DNA of 64,000 bases. Origin: Acidobacteriota bacterium (GTDB lineage: Bacteria; Acidobacteriota; Holophagae; Holophagales; Holophagaceae). Below are positions 17,804 to 26,920 of the stretch, in pieces. The notes under the pieces are model-generated. The model saw only the letters and a list, made by a program, of their open reading frames with translations. It ran no database searches and had not been told where the DNA came from. The stretch is taken from the NCBI GenBank assembly GCA_016192145.1, contig JACPUT010000002.1, forward strand, positions 62,001 through 126,000, in the 5' to 3' direction. Position numbers and translations under genes: made by a program. The number at the start of each line of letters is the position of its first letter. Within the stretch, counting starts at the first letter, position 1.

Positions 17804-19180
17804 TCAGCGCTCGGCTTCAAGCCCCTTGAGCAACCGCTCCCGCAGGGCCGGGGGCAGGCGCTTCCGGCGCTGGTCGCCTTCGATCATGGCGCTGTAGGTG
17901 TCGTTGCCCAGGAGCTGCATGGGTGTGACGCCGCGGTCGCGCGCCTCGCCGAGCACTTCGCCGAAGCGCACGAGGTCGTTGTCCTTGTAGTGGGCGACGA
18001 GCAGCAGGGCCAGGATGTCGGGGTCCGTGGCGTCCTTGGGGCTGGCCTCCAGCACCGTCTCCAGGATGTGGATGGCCTCCCGGGGGCGGCTGTCCAGGGC
18101 GCGCTCCGCTTCCCGGAGGAGGTTGTCGTAGCTGCGCGGGGCCTTGGCAGGCTTGAGGCCGGGCAGCCTTCCGCCCTGGCTGAGCCAGAGCCCGGTGCCG
18201 CCCAGGCTCAACAGGAGGAGGGCGGCGGCGATCCAGAGGCCCTTGCGGGATGGCTTCGGGACGGAGGCCAGGGCTTCGGTGGCCACCCGGGGCGCCGTGG
18301 TGGCATGGGGATCCACCCGCTGCAGGGCCGTGGTGGCGTCTTCGGCGGGGGCCCAGCGCGGATCCAACGCCGAGCGGAGGCTGCGGGCCAGGTCCAGCAG
18401 GCTGGGGAAGCGGGCGATGGGATCCTTGGCGAGAGCGCGGCCCAGGACGCCCCGCAGGGCCGGGCTGAGGCCCTCCAGGTGGACGGCGTCCAGGTCCTTG
18501 GGGGCGTCGTGGATGATGTGGTAGACGACGGCGCCCGTGGTGTCGCCCTGGAAGGGGCGCTCGCCGCTGAGCCCCTCGAAGAGCAGCACGCCCACGCTGA
18601 ACTGATCGCTGGCGGCCGTGGCCTGGGCGGTGCGCAGGTACTCGGGCGCCATGTAGGCGAGGGTGCCCACCACCTGACCCGTCTGCGTGAACTCGGCCCC
18701 GCTGATCTTCGCCACGCCGAAGTCGAGGATCTTGGCCACGGGCCTGCCCTCGTCGCGGCTCACCATGATGTTGGCGGGCTTGATATCGCGGTGGATGATG
18801 CCCTGCTTGTGGGCGTGGTGCAGGCCCTCGCAGACCTGGGCCACCACCTCCACGAGATCGCCCCGGCTCAAGGAGCGATGGGAGAGCAGATCCGCGAGGC
18901 TCTCGCCCTCCACGAACTCCTGCACGAGGTAGAGGAGGTCGCCCTCCCTGCCGAATTCAAAGACGGTGACGACGCCCGGGTGCTTGAGCCGGGCCGCGGC
19001 TTGGGCCTCGCGCTCGAACCGGGCCACCACGTCGCCGCCCATGCTCACGCCCACCAGCTCCGGGCGGATGGTCTTCAACGCCACCTCCCGGCCCAGGGCC
19101 GGATCCCGCGCCAGGTACACCTCCCCCATGGCCCCCCGGCCCAGGGGGCGGAGGATCTGAAAGCGGCCGAGGGTGTCCAT
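17804..19180 (-). CDS. Membrane-anchored Ser/Thr protein kinase
   Basis: 458 residues. A complete eukaryotic-like kinase domain fills residues 7-270: Gly-rich GRGAMGEVY, ATP-binding lysine in VALK (K36), catalytic HRDIKPAN (130-137), DFG (153-155) and MAPE (177-180). One transmembrane helix lies at about 314-333, and an extracytoplasmic C-terminal domain of about 110 residues looks helical and TPR-like (ALDSRPREAIHILETVLEASP). There are no PASTA repeats. The kinase faces the cytoplasm and the C-terminal part could sense the periplasm. No phosphatase gene is adjacent; the CPBP gene lies 12 bases upstream on the same strand, so they are probably co-transcribed. Confidence 0.93.
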   Translation of the reverse strand: MDTLGRFQILRPLGRGAMGEVYLARDPALGREVALKTIRPELVGVSMGGDVVARFEREAQAAARLKHPGVVTVFEFGREGDLLYLVQEFVEGESLADLLSHRSLSRGDLVEVVAQVCEGLHHAHKQGIIHRDIKPANIMVSRDEGRPVAKILDFGVAKISGAEFTQTGQVVGTLAYMAPEYLRTAQATAASDQFSVGVLLFEGLSGERPFQGDTTGAVVYHIIHDAPKDLDAVHLEGLSPALRGVLGRALAKDPIARFPSLLDLARSLRSALDPRWAPAEDATTALQRVDPHATTAPRVATEALASVPKPSRKGLWIAAALLLLSLGGTGLWLSQGGRLPGLKPAKAPRSYDNLLREAERALDSRPREAIHILETVLEASPKDATDPDILALLLVAHYKDNDLVRFGEVLGEARDRGVTPMQLLGNDTYSAMIEGDQRRKRLPPALRERLLKGLEAER

Positions 19181-19192
19181 GGGGACATCTTC

Positions 19193-19771
19193 TCAGTTCA
19201 GGTGCCTCCAGAGCCACGCGAAGCTGAGGGCGTTCAGCAGGCTGTGCCCGAGGATCACGAGGCCGAGCCCGCCGCTCCAGCGGGCGGCGGAGCGGGCCGC
19301 CACCCCCCCCAGGGCCGTGTAGGCGAAGGCCAGGGGCGCGGCCACCCATCCGAAGACGAGTCCGTTGGCGACGAAGTGATGCAGGCCGAAGGCGGCGCCG
19401 TGCTGGAAATCGTTCCACCGGGGGCGGGCCCGGGGCAGGGCGTGGCGCCAGTAGACTTCCTCGCAGATGGAATTCACGGTGAGCGTGTAACCCACGTAGC
19501 TGGCGAAGCCCCCGGGCCAGTGGGCCAGGAAGGTCTGCGCTCCGGCCACGGGCAGGGGTGGACCGGGGCGCTGGAGGAGCCAGGGCACCGCGAGGGCGGT
19601 GGCGGCCAGGGGCAAGAGAGTCCAGCGGGGGATCCGGCCCAGCCGGGGGCGCGGGTGGCGGGCGGCGGCGTGGAGGCAGAGCGCGTGGTAGCCCAGCAGG
19701 GTCACCCAGGGCAGGTGCGGCAGCAGGGCGAGGGTGCCCCCGATCCACAGCGCCGGCACCCAGAAGGGCAT
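19193..19771 (-). CDS. CPBP-family intramembrane metalloprotease
   Basis: 192 residues, strongly hydrophobic with about six helices. The three CPBP/Abi motifs are present: EEVYWRHAL (the EExxxR glutamates), the HGAAFGLHH region, and HSLLNALSF near the C-terminus. Family members are Rce1-like proteases or have scaffold roles such as bacteriocin immunity; the target here is unknown. It sits directly upstream of the Ser/Thr kinase gene and downstream of the TonB receptor gene, all on the minus strand. Confidence 0.83.
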   Translation of the reverse strand: MPFWVPALWIGGTLALLPHLPWVTLLGYHALCLHAAARHPRPRLGRIPRWTLLPLAATALAVPWLLQRPGPPLPVAGAQTFLAHWPGGFASYVGYTLTVNSICEEVYWRHALPRARPRWNDFQHGAAFGLHHFVANGLVFGWVAAPLAFAYTALGGVAARSAARWSGGLGLVILGHSLLNALSFAWLWRHLN

Positions 19772-19850
19772 CGCGTCACCTCCCCGTTACCCGGTGGTTC
19801 CAGGGTGGTCCCATCGGCGGGGAATGCCAGGGGATGAATCGGGCCCCTGC

Positions 19851-21986
19851 CTACTTGAACCAGGAATCCAGGTTCATCCCCAGCCGCAGGAGGATCCACC
19901 GCCCCGGCTGGGGGTAGGGGAAGGTCGTGCTGCCGCCCTGCCGGTAGGTGCGATCCAGGAGGTTCCAGGCCCGGAGTTCGAGGTGGGATCCGGTCCCGGC
20001 GAGGCCCTCCCAGCGCAGGCCCGCATCCAGCGTGGTCACGGCGGGTTCGCTGTGGCCCGGGTCGCGGTAGCTCACGGCGGGGCTCGGCACGGGGCCCGTG
20101 TTGGCCGGGAAGGAGATGTCGATGGGGGCCCGCTGGCGGGAGCTGTGATGCACCTGGAGGTTGGCCCACATGGCCTGGCTGCCCACCTCCACCAGCTTGC
20201 CGTCCAGCACCACGTGAGCGGAAAGCGGGGGCACGTGGTCGATGCGGCCGTCCCCGGCCCCGATGGAATGGGCCTCGATCACCCGCTGCCAGCTGAGCGT
20301 GGCGCGGGCCTGGAAGCGGCTCCTCAGGTGGCCTGCCTCCAGCTCCGCGCCCCAGGTGCGCATGCGGCCCGCGTTCGTGTAAATCGGCTCCGAAGGCAGC
20401 GCCTGGTTGTTCCGGAAGATGACGTCCCGGAAGGTGTTGTGGAAGAGGTTGAAGGCGAGGCGCTTCTCCCCGTCGGGGCTCGTCCAGCTGGGGGTGATCT
20501 GGAAGGCCTCCAGGTGCTCGGGCTTCAGATCCACGGCCCCCCGGTAGCTGGCGAGGCTGTTGTAGCGATACCAGTAGGGGGCATCCACGAAGCTGCGCGC
20601 GTAGCTCACCTTCAGCTCCGCGTCGGCGGTGGGCAGCCAGATCCAGGCGAGGCGGGGGCTCAGATCCGAGACCGGGTCGCCCTTGTGCCGGTGTTTCCGA
20701 TCGAGGCGCAGGCCCACGTTGAAGATGTGCGCCGCGGAGGCGTGGTGCTTCACCTGAGCGAAGGCGCTGAGCGTCTGCTCCGATCCGGGTTCCAGCAGCG
20801 GCGTCGCGGTGGAATCCCCGAAGGCGGTCCACTGGCCGTTGGTGCCCCGGGGGAAAGCGCTGGAGCGGAGGTCCAGGTAATCCACCTCCGCGCCCAGGAG
20901 GAGGGAGCCATCGCCCACGGCATCCTCGTAGGGCCGGATCAGTTCCATCCGGGCCGTCTGGCTCCGTTCGTTCCAGGAAGGCATGGCGAAGCTGCGGGTG
21001 GCGGGATCGGTGACGATGACGGCGCGCAGCTCATTCGCGTCGAGCCCCAAGTGCAGGTTCAAGGCCCAGGCGCCCAGGTCCCGCTGAAGGGTGGCGCCCA
21101 GGTGCTGGCTGAGGCTGCCCAGGCCGGGGCCCTCGCCCTGGAGGAGCCGGTACTGGCCGTACTCGTAGACTTCGCCCGTGACGCCGCCGCCGGAGAAGGG
21201 CTCCACGTAGTGGCTGTAGCGCTGGTTGGCGAGCAGCGTCACCGAACCGAGCCGATAGGTGAACCCGAGGTCGTAGCTGGGGCGATCCTTGAAGGCGTAG
21301 AGGAGGGCGTTGCCATCCTTGGGAAGGCGGCTCCGGTCCTCCGCGGTGGGGACGGGGCGGGCCTCCCCTTCGTTGCCGTACCACTGCCCCCAGAAGAGGA
21401 GTTCCTGGTCGCCCGGCTGGTCGTGCCCCGCTACGACGCTGAGGAGGCGCTGGCCATGGTTCCCCGAGCCGAGGGTGACCTGCGTGCCCTCCACCTCCCA
21501 GGGGCGCTTGGTGACGAGGTTCACCACGGCGGTGAGGGCCACGTTGCCGTAGAGGCTGGAGCCGGGCCCCCGCAGCACCTCCACCCGGGCCAGCCGATCC
21601 AGCGAGATGCTCCAGTCGGGGCCGGCCATGGCATAGGCCCGCGAGTTGAGCCGGTGCCCGTTGAGCATCACGAGGATCTTCTGCTGGGAACTCGCGTAGG
21701 CCCCGTGCATGGCGACGTTGGGCTCGTTCTGATCCTCCACGGCGGTCACGCCGGGCACGAAGGCCACGAGCAGATCCTTCAGGGTGCGGGCCCCCGAGCG
21801 CTGGATCATCTCCGCCGTGATCACGGTGACGGGCACCGGAGCTTCCCGCACGGATTCAGGCCGCCGGGAGGAGCTCTCCACCCGCGTCGCCATCAGCGCC
21901 TTGAAGGCCTCCAGGCGGTTGGGGGCCTCTTGGGCGCTCAGGCTGGCGAGGAGGAACAGCGGGAGGGACCCGCGGCGGATCGGCAT
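19851..21986 (-). CDS. TonB-dependent receptor, vitamin B12/siderophore-type
   Basis: 711 residues. A signal peptide (SLPLFLLASLSAQEAP) follows the ATG at 21986; the sequence before this ATG lacks a clear ribosome site, so the start is uncertain. The plug begins with PVPVTVITAEMIQRSGARTL, continues with RGPGSSLYGNVALTAVVNLVT, and is followed by a 22-strand-type barrel. The C-terminus LRLGMNLDSWFK carries an aromatic residue near the end but finishes on Lys. Unlike the receptor at 11149 it has no N-terminal regulatory domain and resembles BtuB/CirA-type transporters. Substrate not determined; a neighbouring metal-ATPase gene makes a metal chelate possible but unproven. Confidence 0.92.
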   Translation of the reverse strand: MPIRRGSLPLFLLASLSAQEAPNRLEAFKALMATRVESSSRRPESVREAPVPVTVITAEMIQRSGARTLKDLLVAFVPGVTAVEDQNEPNVAMHGAYASSQQKILVMLNGHRLNSRAYAMAGPDWSISLDRLARVEVLRGPGSSLYGNVALTAVVNLVTKRPWEVEGTQVTLGSGNHGQRLLSVVAGHDQPGDQELLFWGQWYGNEGEARPVPTAEDRSRLPKDGNALLYAFKDRPSYDLGFTYRLGSVTLLANQRYSHYVEPFSGGGVTGEVYEYGQYRLLQGEGPGLGSLSQHLGATLQRDLGAWALNLHLGLDANELRAVIVTDPATRSFAMPSWNERSQTARMELIRPYEDAVGDGSLLLGAEVDYLDLRSSAFPRGTNGQWTAFGDSTATPLLEPGSEQTLSAFAQVKHHASAAHIFNVGLRLDRKHRHKGDPVSDLSPRLAWIWLPTADAELKVSYARSFVDAPYWYRYNSLASYRGAVDLKPEHLEAFQITPSWTSPDGEKRLAFNLFHNTFRDVIFRNNQALPSEPIYTNAGRMRTWGAELEAGHLRSRFQARATLSWQRVIEAHSIGAGDGRIDHVPPLSAHVVLDGKLVEVGSQAMWANLQVHHSSRQRAPIDISFPANTGPVPSPAVSYRDPGHSEPAVTTLDAGLRWEGLAGTGSHLELRAWNLLDRTYRQGGSTTFPYPQPGRWILLRLGMNLDSWFK

Positions 21987-22109
21987 GGGGTGGGCCCGGG
22001 GAGGCTCGGAAAAGAAGGTGGAAGGGGATGGAGTGGCTCCAATGTACCTCAAGGAACGCGAAGCCCCCGGGGGAATGCGCCGGAGATGCGGGGCCCTGGA
22101 TCGAGGCCC

Positions 22110-23228
22110 TCAGGCCCAGCCGAACGTGAGCTTGCGGAGGGCCCGGGCGGCCGTGCCCCGGTAGGTGGCCTCCCCCATGAGGACCTCCGCCATGATCCGT
22201 GGCCCCCGGGGATGCTTCACCCCCACGCGCCAGGCCAGTTCGGGCGCAGCGTAGAAGGCCCGGGCCAGGCGCCGGGCCCACAGCATGTCGGCCCCCAGCG
22301 TCTCCGCCATCACGCGGGAATATTCGGCCAGCGGGTTTTCAGTGCGTGTGGCGAGCAGGGTCTCCGCGGCCTTGAGGCCGCTCCAGATGGCGGGCCGGAT
22401 GCCCTCGGCGGTGAGCGGGTCCACCACGCCGGCGGCCTCCCCGATGACGAGGGCGTGGTCCGTGTGCAGGGGGCGATCCCCATCCCAAAGCAGGATGGGA
22501 TGGGCCATGCGGTGGCAGTCGGCGAGCCGCAGATCGAAGCCCCGGAGGTAGCCCTCCAGCCGCGCATCCAGGGAGCCCTCGGGCTTGCCACGGAAGGCCC
22601 CGATGCCGCAGCTCTGGCCATCGGCCTTGGGGAAGTTCCAGAGGTAGCCCGTCTTCACGGTGCCGAAATCCAGATGCACGATGTCGGGGGCCACTGGTGG
22701 AACGGGGCTCTCCACTTCGATGGCCCCGGCCAAGGCCCGCGTGGCGGGCTTCAGGCCCAGGAGCTTGGCCGTCACGCCCAGGGCCCCATCGGCCGCCACG
22801 ACGATGCGGGCGCGGTGCACGCCTCGAGAGGTGGCGAGGTGCCAGGCCTCGCCCTCCCGGGTGAGGGTTTTCAATGCGGAGTCCGCCTCGAAGGCCACGC
22901 CTGCGGCCACGGCCTGATCGACCAGCAGCTGATCGAAGATCTCCCGGCGCACCATCCAGAGCAGATCCCGGCCGAGGTCCAGTTCCACGGCATCCTCATC
23001 CGCCTTCCAGGTGAACCGGACCTTCGTAGGGCGCAGCGAGATGGCGGGGGAGAAATCGAAGGGCAGCCACCGGCCCACCTGGGGGCTCACGCCGCCGCCA
23101 CAGGGCTTCACCCGGGGGAAGGGCGCCTTGTCGAGCAGCAACACGGACTTGCCCCCGCGGGCCAAGGCCCAGGCGCACACGGAGCCCGCGGGGCCGGCCC
23201 CGACGATGGCGACGTCGTGGATCGTCAT
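22110..23228 (-). CDS. Geranylgeranyl reductase-family FAD-dependent oxidoreductase
   Basis: 372 residues. The start at 23228 puts the Rossmann motif DVAIVGAGPAGS at residues 5-16. A conserved PFPRVKPCGGGVSP segment follows, then ALVIGEAAGVVDPLTAEGI, the second FAD-contacting motif typical of the GGR/ChlP group. Family members reduce isoprenoid chains (lipid, quinone or chlorophyll side chains) or act as halogenase-like monooxygenases. In a non-phototrophic bacterium a role on menaquinone or membrane isoprenoids is plausible inference. On the minus strand between the P-type ATPase and the TonB receptor genes; 109 bases separate it from the ATPase stop. Confidence 0.88.
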   Translation of the reverse strand: MTIHDVAIVGAGPAGSVCAWALARGGKSVLLLDKAPFPRVKPCGGGVSPQVGRWLPFDFSPAISLRPTKVRFTWKADEDAVELDLGRDLLWMVRREIFDQLLVDQAVAAGVAFEADSALKTLTREGEAWHLATSRGVHRARIVVAADGALGVTAKLLGLKPATRALAGAIEVESPVPPVAPDIVHLDFGTVKTGYLWNFPKADGQSCGIGAFRGKPEGSLDARLEGYLRGFDLRLADCHRMAHPILLWDGDRPLHTDHALVIGEAAGVVDPLTAEGIRPAIWSGLKAAETLLATRTENPLAEYSRVMAETLGADMLWARRLARAFYAAPELAWRVGVKHPRGPRIMAEVLMGEATYRGTAARALRKLTFGWA

Positions 23229-23337
23229 CGGGCGGTCCCCATGGCCGCGGTGGGCATTTTCCCAGGGCCTGAGGGAAATCTTGATCGGGCTGGGGTATCC
23301 ATTTCGCCTGGGTTCATCCATTCAGCATAGGACGCTC

Positions 23338-25794
23338 TCAAGCTTCGAGGTCGCGCCGCCGCCCTTCGAGGCTCAGCCTGCGCCCGCTGTTCAGCACCAC
23401 GCTGAGGCTGCTGGCCATCATGGCCGTGGCGGCGAGGATGGGGTGCACGTGGCCGCCGAGGGCGAGGGGGATGAGCGCCAGGTTGTAGCCGAAGGCCCAC
23501 AGCAGGTTCTGGCGGATGCGGGAGACGGCGAGGCGGCCCAGCTTCAGGAAGGTGGGGATGCGGCGCAGGTCCCGATGCACGAGCACGAGGCCCGCGCTCT
23601 CCAGGGCCACGGAGGCGCCGCTGCCCAGGGCGATGCCGAGGTCCGCCTGGGAGAGGGCGACGGCGTCATTGATGCCGTCGCCCACCATGGCGGCGGGGCC
23701 CACGGTGGCCTGGATGCGGGCGAGGTGGTCGGCCTTCTCCTGGGGCAGGGCCCCCCCGATGACGCAGCGGGGCTCGATGCCCACCTGCGCGGCCACCTTG
23801 AGGCAGGTTTCCAGGCGATCGCCGCTGAGCAGCCAGGGTTCGACCTTCAGGGCCTTGAGCATGCGCAGGGCCTGGGCGGCTTCGGGACGCACCTGATCGC
23901 CCAGGGCGAAGAGGGCGAGGGGCCGCGGGCCATGCGCGAGGATGACGAGCGATCCCTCCAGGCCATCCCCCGCGAGCCAGGCTTCGGAGACCGCCACGCC
24001 CATTTCCTTGAGCCACCCGGGGCGGCCGATGCGCAGGGGCTGGCCCTGCAGGACGCCCTCCACGCCGAGGCCCGCCCGTACGCGGCGGTCGGCCACCTCA
24101 GGCAGGGCCTCCCCTTTGTCTTGCAGGCGGGTCATCCCCTCCCGGAAAAGGCGCTCCGCCAGCGGATGGGTGCTGATCTCCTCCAGGGCGGCGGCCAGGG
24201 CGAAGGCGCGGTGCTCATCAAGGCCGTCGAGGCGAAGCCCCAGCAGCTCCAGCTTGCCCGTGGTGAGGGTGCCCGTCTTGTCGAAGACCACGGCCCTGAC
24301 CTTCGGCGCCGCTTCCAGCACCTCGCCACCCTTGAGCAGGATGCCGCGCCGCGCGCATTCGCCCACGGCCTGGATGAGCACCATGGGCGTGGCGAGGCCC
24401 AGGGCGCAGGGGCAGGCCACCACGAGCACGGCCACGCCCGCCATGAGGGCCTGCGTGGACGTCGCCTGCTGGGCGAAGGCCAAGAGCCCCGCCAGCAGGG
24501 CCAGGGCGAGCACCGTCGGCATGAAGATGGCGGCGATCTTGTCGGCGAGGAGTTGCAGCGGGGGCTTGGCGGAGAGGGTTTGCCGCACCCGCTGCACCAC
24601 CTGGGCCAGCAGGGTGGATTCGCCCACCTGGCGGGCCTCCAGCTCCAGGGTGCCATCCTGCAGCAGCGTGCCCGCGAGCACGTCCTGGCCTTCGGCGATG
24701 GCGATGGGGCGGGGCTCGCCCGTGAGGCTGCTGGTGTCGAGCCAGCCTTCGCCGGCGAGCACGCGGCCATCCACGGGAATGCGCTCGCCCGTCTTCACGC
24801 GCAGGCGATCGCCGGGCTGGACTTGGGTTTGGGGGACTTCCTGCCAGGTGCCCTCCATCCACTTCTCCGCGCCCTTGGTGCTGAGGTGGAGGAGGCCCTG
24901 CACGGCCCGCTGGGCCTTGCGCTTGCTGCCCTTTTCGAGGGCCCGACCGATGACGAGGAGGCTCACGAGCATGGAGGCGGTGTCGAAGTACACGTGGTGG
25001 CTCTTCATCACGAGCATCGTGTAGAGGCTCACGAAGAAGGCCATGACCGCCCCGAAGCCCACGAGGCTATCGGTGTTGGGGCTGCCCAGGCGCACGCGCC
25101 GCCAGCCGCTCACGAGGATGGGCCAGCCGCAGTAGAGGAGGACGGGCAGGGCGGAGAGTCCCGTGACGTAGGTGAAGACGCCGCGGATGTCGTCGGGGAT
25201 GGGGTTGGGCTCGTAGACCCGCTCCATGAAGACGAGCTCGCTGAGCCAGTTCCGCCCCCCATCGTGGGCGAAGGCCGCGTACATCACCATGGCGTTCATC
25301 ATGGCATTGGCACCGAGCACGATGGCCAGCACGAGGCGGATGGCGGCGTGGAGGTCCGGCGCGTCGTCGTCCGCGTGCTGCAGTTCCTTGGCGCCGAAGC
25401 CGTACTTCGCCAGGTGGGGCCCCAGCTCATCCTTGCGCACCACGCTGGGCGCGAAGAGCACCTGCGCCACCTCGGACACCGGCTCCACCACGGCCTTCAC
25501 GACGCCGGGCCGGCTTTGCAGCAGCCCCTCCACCAGCGGCGCGCAGGAGCCGCAGGCGATGCCCTCCACCTTCAGCCATACCTCGTTGTAGGGCCCCGGG
25601 GGCAGTTCCGCCGCGCCCTCGCCCCCCTTGAAACGCGGCCCCTGCTTCGCGGCTTCCTCGGGGCCGAGGATCTCGAAGACCTGCGCGCAGCCCGGGCAGC
25701 AGAAGGCGAAGGCCTGGCCGTGGACGAGCCGCTCCGTGCGCCCCTCGTGGATGGGGGAGAGGCAGAGGTCGCAGTGGGCCTTGGGAGCGGTCAC
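23338..25794 (-). CDS. Heavy-metal P1B-type ATPase, FixI/CopA-like
   Basis: 818-residue inner-membrane metal pump. The N-terminus has a cysteine-rich metal site (C8, C11, C32, C33, C36) followed by a heavy-metal-associated domain whose CxxC is C81-C84 (GIACGSC). Then come the P-type ATPase signatures: TGE in the actuator (358-360), the intramembrane CPC at 461-463, DKTGT with phosphorylated D505, THPLA, and GDGINDA. The extra N-terminal cysteine module is typical of the FixI/CcoI/CopA2 group that supplies copper to cbb3 oxidase, but no ccoNOP, ccoS or ccoG gene is nearby. It could therefore be assembly or efflux. It precedes the GGR-like gene on the minus strand. Confidence 0.93.
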   Translation of the reverse strand: MTAPKAHCDLCLSPIHEGRTERLVHGQAFAFCCPGCAQVFEILGPEEAAKQGPRFKGGEGAAELPPGPYNEVWLKVEGIACGSCAPLVEGLLQSRPGVVKAVVEPVSEVAQVLFAPSVVRKDELGPHLAKYGFGAKELQHADDDAPDLHAAIRLVLAIVLGANAMMNAMVMYAAFAHDGGRNWLSELVFMERVYEPNPIPDDIRGVFTYVTGLSALPVLLYCGWPILVSGWRRVRLGSPNTDSLVGFGAVMAFFVSLYTMLVMKSHHVYFDTASMLVSLLVIGRALEKGSKRKAQRAVQGLLHLSTKGAEKWMEGTWQEVPQTQVQPGDRLRVKTGERIPVDGRVLAGEGWLDTSSLTGEPRPIAIAEGQDVLAGTLLQDGTLELEARQVGESTLLAQVVQRVRQTLSAKPPLQLLADKIAAIFMPTVLALALLAGLLAFAQQATSTQALMAGVAVLVVACPCALGLATPMVLIQAVGECARRGILLKGGEVLEAAPKVRAVVFDKTGTLTTGKLELLGLRLDGLDEHRAFALAAALEEISTHPLAERLFREGMTRLQDKGEALPEVADRRVRAGLGVEGVLQGQPLRIGRPGWLKEMGVAVSEAWLAGDGLEGSLVILAHGPRPLALFALGDQVRPEAAQALRMLKALKVEPWLLSGDRLETCLKVAAQVGIEPRCVIGGALPQEKADHLARIQATVGPAAMVGDGINDAVALSQADLGIALGSGASVALESAGLVLVHRDLRRIPTFLKLGRLAVSRIRQNLLWAFGYNLALIPLALGGHVHPILAATAMMASSLSVVLNSGRRLSLEGRRRDLEA

Positions 25795-25803
25795 GCCGCG
25801 CGC

Positions 25804-26910
25804 CTAGCTTTCCGTCTTCAGCGTTTTCGCCAGAAGCTGGGTGCGGATGAAGCCGTCCAGGTCGCCGTCCAGCACCTTTTGCGTCTGGCTCGTCTCGTGG
25901 CTGGTGCGATGGTCCTTGACCATCTGGTAGGGCTGGAGGACGTAACTGCGGATCTGGCTGCCCCAGGCCACGTCGGCCTTATCGCCGCTGGCGGCGGCCA
26001 CCTTGTCCTCGAATTTCTGGCGCTCCAGCTCGTAGAGGCGTCCCTGGAGCACCTTCATGGCGGTCGCGCGGTTCTTGATCTGGCTTCGCTCGTTCTGGCA
26101 GCTGACGACGATGCCCGTGGGCAAGTGGGTGAAGCGCACGGCGGATTCCGTGCGGTTCACGTGCTGGCCGCCGGCGCCGCTGGCGCGGAACACGTCGATC
26201 TTCAGATCCTTGTCGGGGATCTCCAGATCGATGGTGTCGTCCAGCTCGGGGCTCACGTAGACGGCGGCGAAGCTCGTGTGGCGGCGCTTGGCGGAGTCGA
26301 AGGGGCTGATGCGCACGAGGCGGTGCACGCCCGCCTCGGCCCGGAGGTAGCCGTAGGCGTAGGGGGCCTCCACGGAGAAGGTGGCGCCCTTGATACCGGC
26401 CTCCTCCCCCTCCTGCTGGTCGAGGATCTCCGTCTTCCAGCCCTTGGATTCGCAGAAGCGCAGGTACATGCGCAGGAGCATGGCGGCCCAGTCCTGGCTC
26501 TCGGTGCCGCCGGCGCCGGCGCTGATGCTCACGATGGCGTTGTTGGGATCCAGATCGCCGCTGAGCATCATGCGGAGCTCGGCGTCTTCGATGTCCTGCC
26601 GGAGGGAGGCCTCCAGGGTCTCGGCCTCGGCGTGCATGCCCGCATCATCCCGGGCCAGCTCCAGGGCGGTCTCGAGATCCTCCAGGCCGCCGTTCAGCTT
26701 CTTGGCGAGGGCGATGCCATCCATGAGGACGCCCCGCTGCTTGAGGATGGGACGGGCGGCGTCGGGGTCATCCCAGAAGCCGGGGGCCAGGGTGCGCTCC
26801 TCGATCTGCTCCAGCTCCAGCTTCTTGCGCTCGGGGTCCAGGTGGTTCACGAGCTGGGCCACCCGGGGCTGAAGCTCATTCTTGGCGCGAACCAGGCTAT
26901 CAAAATCCAT
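25804..26910 (-). CDS. prfB: Peptide chain release factor 2
   Basis: 368 residues that release peptides at UGA and UAA. The SPF anticodon-like tripeptide (in RISPFDS) and the catalytic GGQ (in SGAGGQHVNRT) are intact. The start is set at the ATG at 26910 (MDFDSLV); an upstream in-frame ATG at 26982 lies inside a repeat element and adds unrelated residues. The reading frame is continuous: the in-frame UGA and +1 frameshift site found near codon 26 in many bacteria are absent. The stop lies 9 bases before the start of the ATPase gene, so they may share a transcript. Confidence 0.95.
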   Translation of the reverse strand: MDFDSLVRAKNELQPRVAQLVNHLDPERKKLELEQIEERTLAPGFWDDPDAARPILKQRGVLMDGIALAKKLNGGLEDLETALELARDDAGMHAEAETLEASLRQDIEDAELRMMLSGDLDPNNAIVSISAGAGGTESQDWAAMLLRMYLRFCESKGWKTEILDQQEGEEAGIKGATFSVEAPYAYGYLRAEAGVHRLVRISPFDSAKRRHTSFAAVYVSPELDDTIDLEIPDKDLKIDVFRASGAGGQHVNRTESAVRFTHLPTGIVVSCQNERSQIKNRATAMKVLQGRLYELERQKFEDKVAAASGDKADVAWGSQIRSYVLQPYQMVKDHRTSHETSQTQKVLDGDLDGFIRTQLLAKTLKTES

Positions 26911-26920
26911 GCAGCATCCT

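Noticed and set aside
19734-23330. A 1198-codon open frame on the plus strand
   Set aside because: Shadow of the minus-strand TonB receptor and flavoprotein genes; low-complexity Gly/His/Ala product without any motif.
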